Assembly (NCBI RefSeq): GCF_020283565.1
Contig: NC_060062.1
Location: 26,658,251 to 26,722,250 of the forward strand
From: Trifolium pratense
Taxonomy: Eukaryota; Streptophyta; Magnoliopsida; Fabales; Fabaceae
Length of the DNA: 64,000 nt
Direction: 5' to 3'
In this document: in pieces, positions 1-12,034 of the stretch
Layout: each line of letters opens with the position of its first letter
Position numbering within the stretch: the stretch's first letter is position 1
Notes under the pieces: generated by a model
What the model was told of the DNA's origin: nothing
The model's input: only the letters and a program-made list of their open reading frames with translations
Database searches by the model: none
Program-made: the position numbers and the translations under genes

Positions 1-1472
1 AATAACTTGCAGCACTGCATTAGCTCTTTTAACCATTTCAGACACAAAAGATTTTCTACTGTGTTTACTCTTCACACATATTTCACATATTGATTTTTTA
101 GTATTGAACTTAGGCAAACCATACACCAATGCCTTAGAATTTAAATCATTGAGGCTCCTATAGTTCAAGTGTCCATACCTTTTGTGTCATAATTCTTCAA
201 TTTGTTCACTTTTAGTTGAAGATAAGCACATCAATTTCTCACTAGAAATGTTGCATTTATATGTCCTGTTCTTTGACAAAGTAGACTTCAACACAAGATT
301 CTTCTTTACATCAAACAAATTCAGTGAATTGCCTTCAATAGTCACTGAGAAACCCTTCTCCACCAATTGACCTATACACATAAGATTGCAATTCATCTTA
401 GGAACATAAAATACATCTTCAAGATCACTTTATATCCAGTTTTGCCTCTGATTACTATGTTGCTTGTGCCCTCTGCTGCAAGTTTTCTGCTGTCAGCTAG
501 TTTAATGTTAGTTTTCTTGCTTGCATCAAAGCTAATAAACCATTCTCTGTGTGGTGTCATATGATTTGAGCACCCTGAGTCAAGAAACCATTCTTCACTT
601 TTCTCACTTTCATCACCTATAGTAGCCATCATCAATACTGCTTTAGCATCACTTTCTTCTGCTACATTGGCTTCTTGTTGGTCCTTCTTGTACCAACACT
701 CATCAGCAAAGTGCCCAAGTTTCTCACAATTATAGCATTTCACCTTGCTTTTATCAAAAAATTTCTTCTTGTTTTTGCCTTTGACAAAACCTCCTCCTTT
801 AGAAGACTCAGCTTTGTCATCAGTCTTTGAATTTTGATCTTTGGACCACTTTGCCCGATCTTTTCCTTTCTTTTTGTAGTTCTTGCTACTATCATCTTTC
901 TTATTGGTTTGAGCCTGCAGGGCTTGTTGATTCAATTTTTCTGAACATCTACTAAGTACTTTGATCTCATGTGCTTCTAAAGCACTTTGCAATTCCTCAA
1001 TTTTCATAGTGGCTGTATCTTTTGAATACTCTATGGCCTCTACTTCATAGTCAAAGCTTGGAGTTAAAGACCTTAACACTTTCTCTACTACCATTTCATC
1101 AGTGATGTTCTCTCAACAGTTTTGCATTTGATTCACAAGTGCAAGAAGTTTTGAGAAGTAATCACTTACTTTTTTATCTTCCTCCATCACCATAGATTCA
1201 TACTGTCTTCAATATGCCTGCAGTTTCACTTTCAAAGTGTTGAGCATCACTGTTTTGTTGAATGTAGAACAAGGCTTTGCAATATTTCTTCTTGTTCTCT
1301 TTGAATGCATTCCTCTGTTCATTTGTTGGATTCTCTACCAACTCTTCATAGCCATTCAGAACCACATCAAGACAATTTTGAGCTCCAAATAATGATTTCA
1401 TCAATGCATTCCACCTATCCCAGTTTTTCCATTAAGAACCAGATTATTTGTTCCAAAACCATGAGTATTCAT
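1..1472 (-). pseudogene. Broken copia gag-pol polyprotein (N-terminal part)
   Basis: The likely gag start is the ATG at 1470-1472. A one-base loss near 1425-1435 shifts the frame before the segment at 1198-1404 (contains SLFGAQNCLD, typical of copia gag). A stop near 1112 separates it from the segment at 393-1094. That segment carries lysine/serine-rich gag, a zinc knuckle (CYNCEKLGHFADEC) and the protease motif WFLDSGCSNHM. Another frameshift near 410 leads into 187-396, which is followed by a TGA at the position of the Trp in the GAG-pre-integrase motif (HKRYGH follows). The domain order is gag, protease, pre-integrase. Nothing functional is expected from this copy. Confidence 0.85.
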
Positions 1473-1583
1473 CTTGCTTCTTCAAGAAATCAATCCACGC
1501 AATTCACTCAGTGTTTCCCAATTGATTTCCCCTCACAATTTCACTCGTGTTTCCCTTGATTGAATCAAGCTCTTGATGCCAAT

Positions 1584-2145
1584 TGTTGGCGCAGCAAAAG
1601 CATCAAGCGCACACACACACTGCACAGTTCATAGGCTCAAGGCAAGCCTATGAGCATAGATCACAACAAGTAAGATTAGTTATTGAATTACACATTCTCA
1701 ACAGACAATTGAATTTCTTAATAATTTATCAAAGTTTAATCCTTGACATACAAAAACATATGTCGAGAGAATTTAACCTTAATGATCATAATAGGTAGAA
1801 GGAGTACGGTCCACATGCAATTTATGTGCGGTGATTATTTGGCAAACCAAAAACATTCATACATACAGTACACTTGGAAAATTAGAAATCCTACCTCAAG
1901 CCTTATAGATATAGATATTATGAATGGATATGTAAATTACACGACAGAAAATAATTGTGGAGTTCAAACCCAAAGTGCATGCGTCAACATATCAAATATC
2001 TCTACAATCTTTTAACGTATGAACCGTACTTACGCAATGTTGCACAACATTTACTACCAATAGATAAACATGTTGACTGCAGCTGTTACAAAGTTAATTA
2101 CTAGGTCAAGTTAATTACAAGGTCAATTTGCTTGCAACTCCAACA
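1584..2145 (-). repeat. 5' LTR of the minus-strand copia element
   Basis: This 562-bp stretch has TG...CA ends on the minus strand (TGTTGG...CCAACA) and abuts a primer-binding-like sequence at 1571-1583. It contains no convincing reading frame. The outer end at 2145 was set by the TGTTGGAG terminus and is less certain than the inner end. Confidence 0.65.
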
Positions 2146-4459
2146 GTAGCATTTTCATAAGAACGTGCATGAAATGATTCGAAATTAGGAAAGGACAATG
2201 TACTAACTTGTCTCTTTATACCATCCTAGTCACCTTAACAAGACCAAAAATCTAAAACAAGATCAAAACACAGCTCACATGGCTTTGCCTATTGGAGACA
2301 TGAATAGATTCATGTGATTCTTCTAGCTAATACAAAGCTGCAACCACCAATGGGCAGGACCATGGGTTACCATTCTCAATTACGATTTGAAATTAGAATG
2401 TTGGTCGTACATCTTCTTACATATCTATACTTGGGACCCCTAGCATCTTTATGTTCTTTGTATTGTGCCAATATTATTTAAGGTATTATGGATTTCGATT
2501 CCCCGTTGGAACTGTGGGACGTAGTTATAAATTTAGTCCGTACGATTTTAAATCAATGTATGTGATCATGTATAATAAATTTTATTGACGGTGAATATGA
2601 CCTTGATCTTTGATTTCTTTCAAATTTGTTTAGTAATTTAGTGATTAGATTCATATTTAAATATGGAGAATTGTGAAATTTTGAATTCGAATTCAGACCA
2701 CTGGAAATCAACATCCCTAGCTACAACTGTCAACTGAACTGTACTAATTACGAGTCAGGTCGATTTTCAATTTGATAGAGTATCCATCATAATTATAAAG
2801 TAACTTGGGTCCAATGTGATAGAGTATCCATCATAATTATATATGATCTTATATGTTCTTTAATTAGTTTATGATTATTGTGGAAAGATAAAGTTAATGA
2901 AAGTATGTCATAATATAAGGTAACAAAAGCTTAGGTGTAGGGTAATCAACTATCTTTTGAGTTCATGGTGTCTCTCTTTTTTTTTCTTCTGTAAATTGTA
3001 ACATAAGTTATGAGTTTCTCTTTTCTTTTGGATGGTTTCACTTTTAATTTAAGTTCTACTTACATCTTAATCAAATTAGCTTATCGATTCTTTACCCAAA
3101 AAAAAAAAAAAAAAGCTTAGTGTTTGTATACGTTAAAGTCTCCTAATTGTGTAGCTACCAGATACACCAAGTATAGGTGTATTTTACCTACCTATGACAT
3201 ATGAATATGATAGAGTGCTAATTTATTTATTTTCTTTATCATAATATAGTTACGAAATTTCTACCGTTTTCCGTAACTTCATTTTTTCTTCATTCGCAAC
3301 AACTAGAGATTGAATTCAACCACCGGTTAGAGACTCAAATTTCTTACCATTTAGACTAAACCATTGTTAGTGATAGAATGCCAATTATATATAGTTAATT
3401 AATTAAACATGATAATTATGTGAAATGTGAAAAAGAAAGGAGAACATATTGTTGCTTTATTAATTTCGGAGCAATTTTTCACCTAAACAATTGGAAAAGA
3501 ACATTTTATGTTCGTTTTTGCAATTCAATAAAAGTATAATTAATTGTGATGGATTGTTGGAATTTAGTTAATGCACATCATACAATTTTTTATTAATATA
3601 TATTATTTGAGTGTTTGAAGAAAAATCAAACTAATCGGTCTCCGTGACTTATCTCGGTTGGCAGGAATATCACACTATAAGTGCAGAGTTAGAGTTCGAA
3701 TCTCGAATACTCCACTTATTTACTTTTAAGATAGATTTTCTAGCCACCGGACAACTTTAAAAAAAAATCAAACTAATTAATGTCTAAACTTGTGTTTTAT
3801 CACCAACCTTTGTAGACTAAGATTAATCCTGTATGAACTTGAGGACTTTTAGTAACACCAACTTTTGTTTTACATTTAATAATATAACACCAATCCAGTA
3901 CTTTTTAATTAATATGTTCCCTTTAGAAAAGTTAAAATAAGTTAATATAAAAACCTTCACATTCTATAGACAAGTACCATAAATTTAAATTATACATGAA
4001 CCGTAATTTAAATTGTCTATGAAAGAAGCGTGCAAACACGACGAAATAGACAAAGAGGGGTCCCTATAGAGTTTGGTTTGTGATCTTTTTCCAAAGTTAC
4101 ATACACATTAGCTCATTAAGTATCTCATACCATCCCTTTCAATTCAAAGACTTCAATTCTCTCGCATTTGCGCAATCACGCCATCTTACCCTCTGATCTT
4201 AATCAGACGATTAGTATTCCAACTTTACATATCAAGTCCAAAATACAATGTTAGAATATGAGACGTCAAATCAAGATCAGACGGTCTATAACTTTATATC
4301 CACCCGAGCTTAAATATTTTGCTACATGCGATTCATACATAACATAAGTACCCTTTTATTTCCAAAGTCTTTATCTTGTATGTAATCAACTCAAAAATAC
4401 ACATTCTCATTATTTTCTTCTTAGTCTCTTATTCATCTCTTTCGATATCACTCTCGGCT
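2146..4459. other. Intergenic stretch with small repeats
   Basis: No supportable gene. A 27-bp direct repeat starting near 2774 recurs near 2819 (both copies contain GATAGAGTATCCATCATAA). A poly-A run of about 17 lies near 3100, and one SINE-like copy is listed separately. The part just before 4460 should hold the promoter and 5' leader of the DUF620 gene, but no single element stands out. Confidence 0.5.
3645..3765 (+). repeat. tRNA-derived SINE-like repeat, copy 1
   Basis: A region with an A-box-like stretch (CTTATCTCGGTTGG) is followed about 35 bases later by a B-box-like stretch (GAGTTCGAATCTC), a pyrimidine-rich middle, 'tagccaccggacaac' and an A-rich tail. Related copies occur at 5815-5940 and 55391-55527. 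The boxes resemble the internal RNA polymerase III promoter of tRNA-derived SINEs. It is not a tRNA gene, because no cloverleaf can be formed. Confidence 0.55.
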
Positions 4460-7400
4460 ATGAAGAAGCTTTGTCCCAACCTTTATCATGAAGATGGGCT
4501 TGAAACAGTGCTTGAAGTTCCAATCCCAGAAGAGATTTTTACCAACAAGAGTGGAACAACATGGAAGAACATGAAGCAATGGATGAAACCAAACAATGAA
4601 TCAAGATCATCATCACGTTTCGAAGATCCAAACACAAACATTCAACTATTGCTTGGTGTTGTTGGAGCACCATTGATTCCTTTCCCTATAACTTCTGAAT
4701 ACAAACCCATCATCACTAAGAACATCAAAGGTCATAACATTGTAAGTATAAAAAACAAACTTTTTATTTTTTTTTCTCAAGGCTTTTCTCTTACAATTTT
4801 AATAAAATATTTATTTTAAAAGTTTTCATTGGTTTGTTTTAGATCTTTTAAAAAAATGAGAATCTAAAATATTTTTTAAAAAACATTAAAATAGTTAAAT
4901 TATAAGAATTTAATGGATATGCGTGTAAAATAGTTATACGCTGTCATCCAAAAAAATTTATGAATTTGTTATGTTATACAAGTAGTTTTAAAATATTTGT
5001 GATCTGGCAGAATATAAGATGTTTATTGGTTATCGATGTAAAATTATTTTCCAGATAAATTTTAATTTTAACCTTTTCTTGATTTATTTTATGTGCTTGT
5101 AGGAGGCTGCAATGGCAAAATATATAGTGAAACAATACATGGCAGCTGTGGGAGGAGAGAGTGTTTTGAATAATGTTGAAAGTATGTATGCAATGGGTGA
5201 GGTGAGAATAGGGACCTCAGAGTTTGAGGCAGGGGAAGGGGGTATAAATAGCAAGAAAATGGTGAAGAAAGTGAAGAAGATGGAAATGAAAGAAGAAATG
5301 GGAGGTTTTGTTTTGTGGCAAAAGAAACCAGAATTGTGGTGTTTGGAATTGGTGGTTTCTGGGTACAAAATTAGTGCAGGGAGTGATGGAAAAGTGGCTT
5401 GGAGGCAAACACCTTGGCATCATTCTCATGCTTCAAGAGGCCCACCTAGACCACTTAGACGTTTACTTCAGGTAAATTAATTTAAAGTTCATTAATTTGT
5501 TTGTGTCATTGTTGTTTGTTTTGTGTTTTCAAGCTATTAAATTAAATTTAAATCAATCTATAAATTCTAGTTCAATTGATAGAAATGCTGAAATTACTAG
5601 ATCAGATGTTATTTTGTCTATCTACTAAAAAATTGTATAAATGTATGATTAAGATTTTGAAACTAGTACTAAACTTAGGTGGTATACCTTAGCAAAAACA
5701 TATAGTTTTGCAGTTTTAGTCAAATTTACTAAATTGCCCCTTTTTATATTTACTAAAAAAAAATTGTTAACTATTTGTATTAAATGTTTTGAATTAAAGA
5801 AAGTATATTGAATCTTCGCGAGCATAACTTAATTAATAGAGACATTGTAGGTAAAATACATGGATCGGGGTTCGAACCCTGATACTTTCACTATTTCACT
5901 TTAAAAAATAAAATTCTAGTAACTATGTTATTTGACAAAAAAAATATATATTGAGAATGATAATATTTTTTTTTATGATATTAAGAGTTGTACTAGTAAA
6001 TCACTCAAAAATAGTTAACTTTGTTTATAATAATGATCGAAATTTCACCTCGTTTGTGTTTATATATAATAGTGATCAGAAAGTGTAAGCAAATTGCGTT
6101 AAAAACAAAGATAAGAAAATTAACCCTCGAATCAGCAATAAGATGTCTCATTATTATTATAGATCAAGTATTATTTAAGGTGTGAACTTGATTTGAATGT
6201 TCAAATGTAATGTGTTCCCATTTTAATTTTTTTTCATTTCTCTTTTTTACATAAAGGTCTAGCTTTCTATAACAGAAAATCTAAGTTTGGATGTTGCCAC
6301 CTTACCTAACCAAACACTGCCTAACTAAATCCATCCCACTAAAGGTCCTTCCTCCCTTCACATTTGAAAAAGGTCAATTTCCAATTTGTTTTTCATAGAT
6401 ATTAACTTAGCCCCACCATAATGTGAAGGTCTACATTTTATAACAAAAGTCAACAATTTAATAGCTAATGCAAGGAAATCCTTAAGTTTGAAATTTGAAT
6501 TTATCCAATTAATTAGTTGTGATTCCTAAATGTCAACAATGCTTGTTATTATTCTAATTCCTTAGTGCATGACAACTTATTTCCATTTTTTCCAAAAAGC
6601 TTTGTTTTACTTTTATTCATGCCCTCTCAAGCCTTTTGATGGGTCACTGTGAGGTGATTGGATTTCTGTAAATAGGCCATGGGAGTACCTATTTGAAATG
6701 TCAAGTCCTTGATAAATAATTCATCTCCTATTGCTAACTTACACTCATTTTGAAAATCACACCCAATATGAAACATAAAAAATAAAAATAATTAAAAATA
6801 AACAAAAATACTTATAAATATGAAACATAGAACAATAATACCAACATACTCTTTAATACGTATATTTTACAACACACTATTTTTTATTAGTTAAAATTTT
6901 AATCATTCAAACCAAAATTATATGGATCCCACGTTATTTGATTGGATTGATCATGAATTTTAATCCATAAAAGAGTGTTAAAATTTGTGTATAAGACTAA
7001 AATAATTAACAAAAAAGATACTTATACGTGTGTTTTTATAATATTGATACATACATAGACCTTTTTTTTTTACAGCGAAAGTTACACGTTAAGAAATTAA
7101 AATAGTGGTTTGCTCTTTAAAAGTTGATATAGTTCAACAACTTCATACCACTTAATTAAACATGATTGAACTGCTCAAAAACCAAATCGTGAGCAATATT
7201 GGTCCGCAGTTCAATCGATTGAACTGTTAGATTTAGTTAAGTTTTGAAAATGTTGGTTTTTTTATTTTTTACAATAAAAAGAAATTTTATTTCACACTGC
7301 AGCAGCCGCAATTCACATCACAACGACCACAATAGTCACAACCACATCCGCAATTTAAAACCATAAACTGAATATCACAATGTGTATTGGACTGGCCTCC

Positions 7401-8078
7401 TTTTCTTATATTGTTATATTGTCTATCATACATATCTCTTAATAACTAATTAATGTCATTGAACAGGGTCTTGATCCAAGGTCTACAGCCAATCTCTTCA
7501 ACAACTCAGCATGCATAGGAGAAAAAACAGCAAACAATGAAGAATGTTTCATTCTAAAACTAGAAACAGATTCAACTTCATTACAAACAAGAAGCAGTAG
7601 CAACATAGAGATAATTGGTCACACAATATTAGGTTACTTCAGCCAAAAAACAGGACTTTTAGTCCAATTAGAAGACACTCACTTAATCAAACTCAAATCT
7701 TCAGAAACTGAATCCATATTTTGGGAAACAAACACAGAATCACTCATACAAGATTATAGAATAGTAGATGGTATTCAAATAGCACATTGTGGTAAAACTT
7801 TGGTTACTTTATCAAGATATGGTGAAGGACCTGAGAATCATTCAAGGACAAGAATAAATGAAGTTTGGAAAATTGAAGAAGTTGATTTTAATGTTAAAGG
7901 GTTGTCTTTGGAATGTTTTTTAGCTCCTAGTGATTTGAAGAAAGATGAAGAAAAAGGATTGGTTCCTATGAGCAATGCTAAGTTACCTTATAAAATTTGT
8001 TCTTCTTCCTTTAAGATTAGTGCTTCAAAAGTAGCTGCTATTAATGTGGATGATTCATGTGTTAGTGAAAGTATTTAA
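4460..8078 (+). CDS. DUF620-family protein (three exons, 420 aa)
   Basis: Exons are 4460-4741, 5103-5471 and 7467-8078, all joined in phase 0 with GT/AG introns (GTAAGT, GTAAAT donors). The protein starts MKKLCPNLYHEDGLETVLEV, the usual N-terminus of plant DUF620 proteins. That is why I chose the ATG at 4460 over upstream in-frame sequence, which would add a hydrophobic stretch not seen in the family. Family landmarks in order are PEEIF, PLIPF (exon 1), AKYIVKQYMAA, GGFVLWQKKPELWCLELVVSG, GPPRPLRRLLQ (exon 2), then GLDPRSTANLF, GYFSQKTGLLVQLED, VFWET-like SIFWET, and WKIEEVDFNVKGLS (exon 3). Length fits the family. The biochemical role is unknown. Intron 2 is 1,995 bp and contains a SINE-like copy. 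All reading frames are open, so the gene looks intact. Confidence 0.92.
5815..5940 (+). repeat. tRNA-derived SINE-like repeat, copy 2 (in DUF620 intron 2)
   Basis: It has a strong B-box-like core (GGGTTCGAACCCT-type, near 5868-5880), a degraded A-box side (CATAACTTAATTAATAG), and ends 'tatttgacaaaa'. It is inserted in sense orientation in intron 2 of the DUF620 gene. It is more diverged than the copy at 55391-55527. Confidence 0.5.
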
Positions 8079-9252
8079 GATATGTAAATTTATGAATTTT
8101 CAACTTTGTAATACCTCATTACCTCTGGTTTTGTTGGTTTGGTTGGTCAAGTTTGTAGTTGAGATATATAATATAGTATTATAACTTACATATCTTATAA
8201 TTTCTTTACTTTTGGATTCTTTTCCGGACTTGGATTTGGCGCAGTAATGCAATTACTCTTTTGAGCTGTCCGATCAACAAGACCGAGATTGAATATAGTT
8301 AATTTTAATAATATGTAATATAGATCGTCTGATGTTTAATCAATGGTTGTGATTGAAAACTGTATATAATTGCGTGCTATAGGTACAAAAGTCAATCCAC
8401 TCCTTTTCCCTCACCTAGAAAATTCAAGAAAATTTACAATGATCAATGGGACCTTAAACTAAAGAAAAACTATAATATCAAGGGTGGTCATAATTTTTCA
8501 CTTGTTTTTGCTATTTGGTCCAACCTGGTGTAGGGGTAATGTAAAAATACTAGTTACATACATGCTCCTAACCAAATTGATGGTGTGATCCTTAATGGGT
8601 AATGTAAGCAGGTAGCAAGTGAATGAAAATATCATGATCATATATGGGGGAAGACCCCGTATTTATTGTGTGGGTTCAAAGTGATGTGCTCTTAATTGTT
8701 ACTATATATATGTTTATTTCTAGGTTAATTTCAGATATACTTAAGTAAATTTAGAGGCTCTCCAAGAAGAAGTTTAAGATAAGAAATTGAGGTTGGTCTT
8801 CCAAGATAGTATAAACTACAAATAAAGAATCAATTTCAAAAATAACATAAGAAAAATCATACTACAAAGCAACTAAATACAATAGCCCTATCTCAACGTA
8901 AACAATTTTGTTATTTCCCAAATTGCAATAAAATCTCTTGATGAGTTTTGTTATCTTTCATTGGACTTGGTCCCTTTCGATGTTCCAATTTTCTATTTCA
9001 TTTAACATGGTTCCCTCTTTTTTATGCAGAAATTTCTTTTTGATAAATTTGTCACTCGAGTTGCATATAGAACCGCTATAAGAGCAACTCCGGTGGATAG
9101 AAAATTTGGTTCATCCACCACGTGTAGTTACAAGAAAAGGAGGTATTATGAAAGTATCACCACTACAGTCCGCCAACTTGTAATTACCGTCTCATACAGT
9201 AACATTGTTGACACAGTTCTCAATAAAATTAAATGTGAATAAAATATGGGTC
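8079..9252. other. Intergenic stretch, no gene seen
   Basis: The 3' flank of the DUF620 gene. A short open frame at 9024-9242 has no recognisable domain, and I do not call it a gene. Nothing else can be supported. Confidence 0.5.
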
Positions 9253-9420
9253 ATGTTAACTTGTGCCCTAAGGACACATGTTAAGCTACCTAAAAATATA
9301 AATATAGCATTTAATGATACAAAGAATTTAATGTTTAGATAATTGAATACACCACAAGTTCAATAAATTTTTTCCACATTTATCATCTTAACATGTGCCC
9401 TTAAGGGCACAAGTTAACAT
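9253..9420. repeat. MITE with inverted ends (168 bp)
   Basis: The left end reads ATGTTAACTTGTGCCC and the right end GGGCACAAGTTAACAT, a near-perfect terminal inverted repeat of about 30 bp. A second internal inverted motif (ACACATGTTAAG / CTTAACATGTG) makes each arm fold further. The interior is AT-rich and non-coding. The superfamily was not assigned. Confidence 0.7.
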
Positions 9421-9839
9421 TCTCCATAAAATATTAGAGCGCTGCTATATGCAGCAAAGCATTTATCCACGAATTCTCACGAATTGAATAAACTACTATA
9501 TTTACTAATAGGCCATTTACTAATAGGCCATTATTGTTGGTCTAATTATGTTTTGCTGGGCCATTATTGTTACCGGATCATTATAGTTGCTACTTAAACT
9601 CCCCAATATTACTACCTATTACCAAAAAAAAAATTGTGGCCCCCTTTTTTTGTGGTCCTAGACTGGAGGCCTGATAGCCCAGGCCCAAAACCGGCTCTGT
9701 TTACTATATCTTAAAAAACGGCAATGCTATCTTAAAAAACTAGCGTATGCATTTTTACTTTCTTTTGGTCAAGTTTACCAACAGCTTTTGAAGTTGTTGT
9801 TATTTTTATTAAAATAATAATAAAGGAAAGAGTGATATT

Positions 9840-10020
9840 TTGGTTTGGAATTAAGCCTGGTAATGAGTCGAGTTGAGTTAAACTCGTCTGAGCTCAACTC
9901 GATTCGATAAGAATTGGTCCAGCTCAAAATTCGGCTCAAGTTCGGCACAAACACTTTTTTAGCTCGAGTTCAGCTCGTTTAAAATTCACGAACAGTTCTG
10001 TTCGGCTCATTAAGTCAATT
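9840..10020. repeat. Degenerate 'GAGCTCGAGT'-type repeat
   Basis: This segment is rich in diverged copies of GAGTCGAGTT, AGCTCAACTCG, GGCTCAAGTTCGGC and AGCTCGAGTTCAGCTCG. The style is known from plant transposon termini. No complete element ends were found. Confidence 0.35.
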
Positions 10021-10274
10021 TATTTGTCAAAATTTGTTCTTTAACCTTTTAATCTATTTTTTTAAAGAAATATCAAATATTAAATTAAAATAAAATTCAT
10101 CTAAGTGTATACTGGATAAACACATACAAAATTCAAACTGACATAAAACACCAAGCTTTAATTGTTGAACTATTTGCGAGAATGTTCATGAGCTAAAGAA
10201 AATGTATGTGTAATTATATATTTTTTTGACACGTGTGTGTAATTATATTTTCTTTTGACACATGTATGTGTAAT

Positions 10275-10320
10275 TACTAGTTTTTAGACCTGTGCTCTCG
10301 CATGGATGTATTTTTTTTTT
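10275..10320 (-). mobile_element. Possible degenerate Helitron 3' end (minus strand)
   Basis: Read on the minus strand, an imperfect hairpin (CCATGCGAGAGCACAGG) is followed by CTAAAAACTAGT. CTAG followed by T is the expected plant Helitron 3' terminus. The hairpin has mismatches and I could not fix a matching 5' end. Confidence 0.3.
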
Positions 10321-10628
10321 AAAAAAAAATTATAAGGATTTTTTTTATTTTTATGTCAAGTAAACAAATAAAATAAGAGAAACTTATAGAACTGAGTAAC
10401 ATTGATGAACCTTAGATCTACATTTATGCAGGACAGAGCTTAAAGCAAGTAAGATAATCCGCCGATCAAAAATACTGAAAATGATTTTTTTTTCATATTG
10501 ACAACCCTATTCCAACGGAAAGCCAAACGATGTTTTTTGAAGGAAACGGAAAGCCAGACGATATATATAGCAAAAAAATGTAAATCAATGATACCGTAAC
10601 GAAAGTTTAAATATAATAAAGAGTTAAA

Positions 10629-10811
10629 TCTATACCTATATATAAAAAGAGGATACAAAAAAATTTTGTGTGAATTTTTAATAATACCAACAATATCCTT
10701 GACTTTTTTTTAGCAAAAAAAATATTTTATTAACAAACTCACCATATTTTTTGACATAAATTTACATAATAGACACAAATAAGCGCGAAACGCGCCCTGT
10801 CTGGCCGCTAG
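10629..10811 (+). mobile_element. Mini-Helitron (183 bp)
   Basis: The 5' end reads TCTATACCTATATATAAAAA, typical of plant Helitron starts. The 3' end has a GCGCG-AAA-CGCGC hairpin, an 11-12 base spacer and the terminal CTAG. The preceding base is A and the following base is T, as expected for Helitron insertion between A and T. There are no terminal inverted repeats and no target duplication, and nothing is coded. It is non-autonomous. Confidence 0.7.
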
Positions 10812-11427
10812 TAGAAATGTAAAATAAATTTCCTTTATTCAGATTTTTTGCATGGTTTAACTTCATTATATTTGAATTATTTATAAATGAAATTGATTGG
10901 AAAAATAATACTTATTATAAAATAAAATAGCCGACCATCTATATAAAAAGTGAATATTTGGCCATCTCCCATGTAGAATAGTGTTTTTTAATTTATTTTT
11001 TTGGTTTACAACGTAGTAGAGGATCAAACTCATTACCTCATGCATACTACCCAAACCTCTCACCACTAAATTATGCCCGCAGTTTAAACAAAACTCGTAC
11101 ACATCCCAATACCCGCATGAATAACAATTTTTGCACTCGTGCCCATACTCTATGAGTACCAAAGTACCGAGTTAAAGCATGCACAAGATAATTAAACACC
11201 ACATAAAGTCTAGATAATTAATGTATTAATTAAATTAAAAAACCAATTATGCCAAATTAGGTGACGTGACATAGCTTAAACAAAGCTACGGTATGCATTT
11301 CTAGTTTCCTTTTTGTAAAGTGTATAGATGTTTTATTTTTTTGACTAAATGTATGTGTAATTATATGGATACTAAGTTATCTGTAATTATATAAAAAAAT
11401 AACATTATATAGGACTTGAGGTAGGAC
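10812..11427. other. Intergenic stretch, no gene seen
   Basis: Contains a stretch at about 11000-11090 (GAGGATCAAACTCATTACCTC and following) that resembles another low-copy legume repeat; a related stretch occurs near 50320-50390. No gene. Confidence 0.4.
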
Positions 11428-11689
11428 TACTCTCTCCGTCCCATAATGTGCGACTCATTTTGAAAATGTACATTATTCATTTATTTTGGTTTGACTATAT
11501 TTTTCTACTAATAAATAAAAATAAATATTAGCATATAAGATGTTATTGGATTCGTCTCGATGAGTATTTTCAAAATATCAAATTTTTATAATTTTTACTA
11601 TTATACAATTAAAAATATTAATCGTCAAAATTATGAATCAGCATACATGAAACAGTCAACTGGATCACTCTTTTTGGAACGGAAGAGTA
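11428..11689. repeat. Stowaway-like MITE
   Basis: The left end CTCTCTCCGTCCCA and right end TTTGGAACGGAAGAG form imperfect inverted repeats, flanked by TA on both sides. The interior is AT-rich. TA flanks and CTCCCTCCGT-type ends are characteristic of Tc1/mariner-derived MITEs. Confidence 0.65.
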
Positions 11690-11802
11690 CATCTTAAGAT
11701 CTTAACCATTCATTTTAGATCAGACGATCAATCAACTTCAATCATTGCGTATTAATCCCATTCCCATCCCATGATTCATGTACCCAACCAAAGTCTCCAT
11801 TG

Positions 11803-11956
11803 TTCGAGAAATCTCTTCACAATTCCACCACGTCCATTCTATATCTTGTCACTGATTAAATCACTTAGCAGAACCCTCTAAACTCTTCTTCCAACTTCTT
11901 CAAAATGTTCCTCTTGATCCTTCCTGAACCATCATCGTTCATCCACTATATATATA
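11803..11956 (+). promoter_or_regulatory. Heat-shock-element-like sites and TATA box upstream of the sHSP gene
   Basis: TTCGAGAA at 11803-11810 followed by ATCTCTTC gives alternating TTC/GAA units. A second TTCCTGAA at 11921-11928 lies about 20 bp before a TATA box (CTATATATATAC, about 11946-11956). This is the usual arrangement for small heat-shock genes, where heat-shock factors bind inverted nGAAn units. Binding is inferred from sequence only. Confidence 0.55.
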
Positions 11957-12034
11957 CTCTCACACCATTCCCATTTTCTCATCAACAAAACAACAACACT
12001 TCATTAATCTCATTTTACTATCTCCTAACCAACA

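Larger units (their letters stand above)
1..2145 (-). mobile_element. Ty1/copia retrotransposon, 5' part (LTR, gag, protease, start of integrase)
   Basis: The element reads right to left and runs off the left edge of the window. Its 5' LTR is at 1584-2145 (minus strand starts TGTTGGAG, ends GCCAACA). A primer-binding-like stretch (TTGGCATCAAGAGC, minus strand) follows, then gag, a CCHC knuckle, the protease and the GAG-pre-integrase region. Integrase would continue beyond base 1. Frameshifts and stops break the frame, so this copy is dead. The other LTR is not in the window, so no target-site duplication can be checked; the bases next to the LTR at 2146-2150 are gtagc. Confidence 0.85.

Noticed and set aside
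182..1559. Plus-strand open frames over the first 1.6 kb
   Set aside because: They are opposite-strand shadows of the minus-strand copia gag-protease, which has clear motifs.
5868..5880. A tRNA gene, suggested by GGTTCGAACCC
   Set aside because: Only the B-box and a weak A-box are present; no acceptor or anticodon stems can be formed, and the sequence recurs as a SINE-like repeat.
9024..9242. A 72-codon open frame next to the MITE
   Set aside because: No domain, no intron context and no upstream signals; it is short enough to be chance in this DNA.
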